NCBI GenBank assembly: GCA_025350965.1
Contig: JANXWV010000146.1
Location: forward strand, 1 to 44,297
Direction of reading: 5' to 3'
DNA: 44,297 nucleotides
DNA from: Rhizobacter sp.
Lineage (GTDB): Bacteria; Pseudomonadota; Gammaproteobacteria; Burkholderiales; Burkholderiaceae_C
The notes beneath the pieces are model-generated. The model saw only the letters and a list, made by a program, of their open reading frames with translations, did not search any database and was not told the origin of the DNA. This document shows positions 42,669 through 44,297 of this stretch, in pieces (the first letter of the stretch is position 1; each line of letters starts with the position of its first letter). A program made the position numbers and the translations under genes.

Positions 42669-44084
42669 TCAGGCCGCCGCGCCCTGCGCGTGCAGGCGAA
42701 TCTGGTCGGCCAGAAAAACGAACAGGCGCGCGTCGTCGCTGAAGGCCACGTTGAAACGCAGCCAGCCCGTGGGGCGCGGTTCGGTCAGGAAAAGGTGGCC
42801 AGGCCCGAGCAAAATGCCGGCGCCGGCCGCCTGCTGTGCCAGCGGCGCGCTGTCGGCCAGATCGGGGTGACGCGCCCACAGGTACATGCCGGCCTTGGGC
42901 TCGCTGAACAGCTCGAAGCCGAGCCCGTTCAGGTGCTGCGCGACGCTGCCGTGCGCCTGCGCCAGCCGATCGCGCAACGCCTTGAGGTGCTTGCGCCAGC
43001 GCCCTTCGGAGAGCGCGCCGAAGGCGAGCCGCTCGGTGATGTCGGACGAGGTCAGCCCCGACACCATCTTCAGCTGCGCCAGCTCGTCGAGCAGTTCGGG
43101 CCGGGCCACGACATAACCGACCCGGATGTTGGGCGAGATCGTCTTCGAGTAGCTGCCGACATAAACGACACGCCGCATCTGGTCGAGGCTGGCCAGGGAA
43201 GACCGCGGTTCGGGGTCGAGGTCGGCGTAGATGTCGTTCTCGACCAGCGCCAGATCGTATTTTTCGGCCAGCTGCAACACACGGTGCAATTGCGCCGCCG
43301 TGGCCACCGAGTTGCTCGGGCTCTGCAGGCGCGGCTGGGTGAAGAAGGCCTTGGGGCGGTGCAGCACGATCAGCGCCTCGAGCGCCTCCAGGTCGTAGCC
43401 GTGCGGCGCGCGTGGCACGCCCACCAGCCGCGCCCCGAGAAAACGCAGCATGAACATCAGGTTCGGGTAACCGGGGTCGTCGACCAGCACGGTGTCACCG
43501 GGGCGCACCAGGCAGCGCGCCGCCAGATCGAGCGCCTGGCTGGAGCCCTGGGTCAGCAGGATGTTCTCGGCGCCGAGCACGATCTGGCGTTCGGCCAAGG
43601 CTTCGGCGATCAGCATGCGCAGCGCCATGTGGCCGTGCGGCAGGCCGTATCCGCCGATCTCGGCACCGTCGCTGGCGAGGTGGCGCAGGCTGCGGCGCAC
43701 GCCTTCCTCGAACAGCCAGTCGTTGGGCAGCCAGCCGCAGCCGGGCTTGAGTTCGAGGTTGCGGCTCTCGAAGATCTGGCGCAGGTACCAGCTCGCGTCG
43801 AAACGCAGGTCGGCGCTGGGCGCTTCGCCCGGCAGCATGCTGGTGCCGGCACGGCGCTTGACGAAGAAGCCCGCGTTCGAGCGCGACTCTACCCAGCCCT
43901 GCGCCACCAGCCGGTCATAGGCTTCGACCACCGTGAACACGCTGACCGAGTGGGTGGCAGCCAGGGCGCGGATCGAGGGCAGCTTGGTGCCGGCGCGCAG
44001 CGCCTGTTCGCCGATCAGGCGCCGAAAGCCGTCGACGATCTGGCTGACCAGCGGTGTGCTCGATCCGGGGTGGAGGGTGATCAT
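42669..44084 (-). CDS. MocR/GabR-type transcriptional regulator (GntR wHTH fused to aminotransferase domain)
   Basis: A 471-residue regulator. The N-terminal winged helix-turn-helix (about 1-75) has [27 protein letters not shown]. The fold-type-I aminotransferase-like domain (about 110-471) contains [14 protein letters not shown], the DDPGYPN segment and the PLP-binding Lys in [16 protein letters not shown]. MocR proteins use PLP, and often an amino compound, to control adjacent genes. It is divergent from a probable gabT, the arrangement of GabR, which activates GABA catabolism. The ATG at 44084 has GAAGA just upstream; the Arg- and Pro-rich sequence further up is intergenic. Confidence 0.92.
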   Translation of the reverse strand: MITLHPGSSTPLVSQIVDGFRRLIGEQALRAGTKLPSIRALAATHSVSVFTVVEAYDRLVAQGWVESRSNAGFFVKRRAGTSMLPGEAPSADLRFDASWYLRQIFESRNLELKPGCGWLPNDWLFEEGVRRSLRHLASDGAEIGGYGLPHGHMALRMLIAEALAERQIVLGAENILLTQGSSQALDLAARCLVRPGDTVLVDDPGYPNLMFMLRFLGARLVGVPRAPHGYDLEALEALIVLHRPKAFFTQPRLQSPSNSVATAAQLHRVLQLAEKYDLALVENDIYADLDPEPRSSLASLDQMRRVVYVGSYSKTISPNIRVGYVVARPELLDELAQLKMVSGLTSSDITERLAFGALSEGRWRKHLKALRDRLAQAHGSVAQHLNGLGFELFSEPKAGMYLWARHPDLADSAPLAQQAAGAGILLGPGHLFLTEPRPTGWLRFNVAFSDDARLFVFLADQIRLHAQGAAA

Positions 44085-44132
44085 TCTTCGCGTCGTGGGG
44101 TCGCAGGCAGGGTGCACCGTATCAGGGCTTGC

Positions 44133-44186
44133 GTGTACAGGCGGCGGCGCCTGCACAGTGCATTGCTGATTGTCGATGGGTGTACA
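44133..44186. promoter_or_regulatory. Two direct GTGTACA repeats in the divergent control region
   Basis: GTGTACA occurs at 44133-44139 and 44180-44186, 47 bp apart start to start, in the 157-bp region between the MocR-type regulator and the gabT-like start. Direct repeats several helical turns apart are a known feature of GabR-type binding. These are therefore candidate regulator sites; no clear -35/-10 pair was assigned. Confidence 0.4.
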
Positions 44187-44241
44187 TGGTATTCGCAGCG
44201 CGCAGTGCCTAAAGTGCGCCCTTCACCAACGGGGAGAAACC

Positions 44242-44297
44242 ATGCACCGCGAACCCCACATCACGAACCAGACGAACGCCGCGCTGATGGCCCGCCG
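44242..44297 (+). CDS. gabT: Probable 4-aminobutyrate aminotransferase, first 18 codons
   Basis: Only MHREPHITNQTNAALMAR is inside the window. A TNAxLMARR segment near the N-terminus is typical of bacterial GabT proteins. GGGGAG precedes the ATG by about six bases, a good ribosome site. The divergent MocR/GabR-type regulator supports this reading. The identity remains tentative because the catalytic part lies outside the window. Confidence 0.5.
   Translation, partial: MHREPHITNQTNAALMAR

Noticed and set aside
1..44297. tRNA, rRNA, CRISPR, IS element or prophage
   Set aside because: No cloverleaf-like sequence, spaced direct repeats with spacers, transposase or phage gene was recognised while reading both strands.

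Overview
This window is high-GC DNA whose gene content (EgtD-type methyltransferase, RidA-DsbB pair, dapA-bamC, parE/parC on one strand, MocR regulator beside a gabT-like start) fits a betaproteobacterium of the order Burkholderiales, most likely the Leptothrix/Rubrivivax/Methylibium-like (Sphaerotilaceae) branch. The order is well supported by protein character; the family placement is an inference. Coding density is very high, no gap exceeds 300 bp, and no rRNA, tRNA, insertion sequence, prophage or CRISPR array was seen.

Region 1 (1-10346, all minus strand) is the most unusual part. It holds two paralogous sets of a poorly characterised amidoligase/transglutaminase system. Reading in the direction of transcription these are: a stand-alone circularly permuted ATP-grasp protein, a stand-alone alpha-E protein, a 1137-residue transglutaminase-DUF2126 protein, a LysE-type exporter, a decayed gene remnant, an ATP-grasp/alpha-E fusion protein, and a transglutaminase-like protein with a Met/Gln-rich insert that runs off the left edge. 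A third transglutaminase-like gene lies at 14195-15079. Family knowledge (comparative genomics of ATP-grasp amidoligases) predicts that ATP-grasp and alpha-E proteins make a peptide or peptide tag, and that the transglutaminase fold cleaves or transfers it. No substrate is known. Four helically phased GGGAACA repeats lie upstream of the first gene.

Region 2 (10444-14177) has comEC for DNA uptake on the minus strand, divergent from a RidA-like gene and dsbB on the plus strand.

Region 3 (14195-22388, minus) is a chain parE - GNAT acetyltransferase - AlkK-type acyl-CoA ligase - parC - FMN-binding split-barrel protein - transglutaminase. Both topoisomerase IV subunits are present, separated by two metabolic genes.

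Region 4 (22447-27504, plus) is a compact run: aldo/keto reductase, MFS transporter, a 44-residue membrane protein, a SAM methyltransferase, then dapA and bamC. A small Ala-rich lipoprotein with three 11-residue repeats converges on bamC and has a clear intrinsic terminator.

Region 5 (28133-37996, mainly minus) contains a JmjC ribosomal oxygenase with a small overlapping partner gene, slyD on the plus strand, and a run TlpA-like thioredoxin - signal peptidase I - coaBC - dut - RND adaptor - RND pump. The pump is placed directly behind dut and has no outer-membrane channel gene beside it.

Region 6 (38081-44297) carries egtD (no egtB adjacent), a secreted dienelactone hydrolase-like protein, alaS with a consensus -10 box, and a GabR/MocR-type regulator divergent from the first codons of a probable gabT. 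The two GTGTACA repeats between them are candidate regulator sites.
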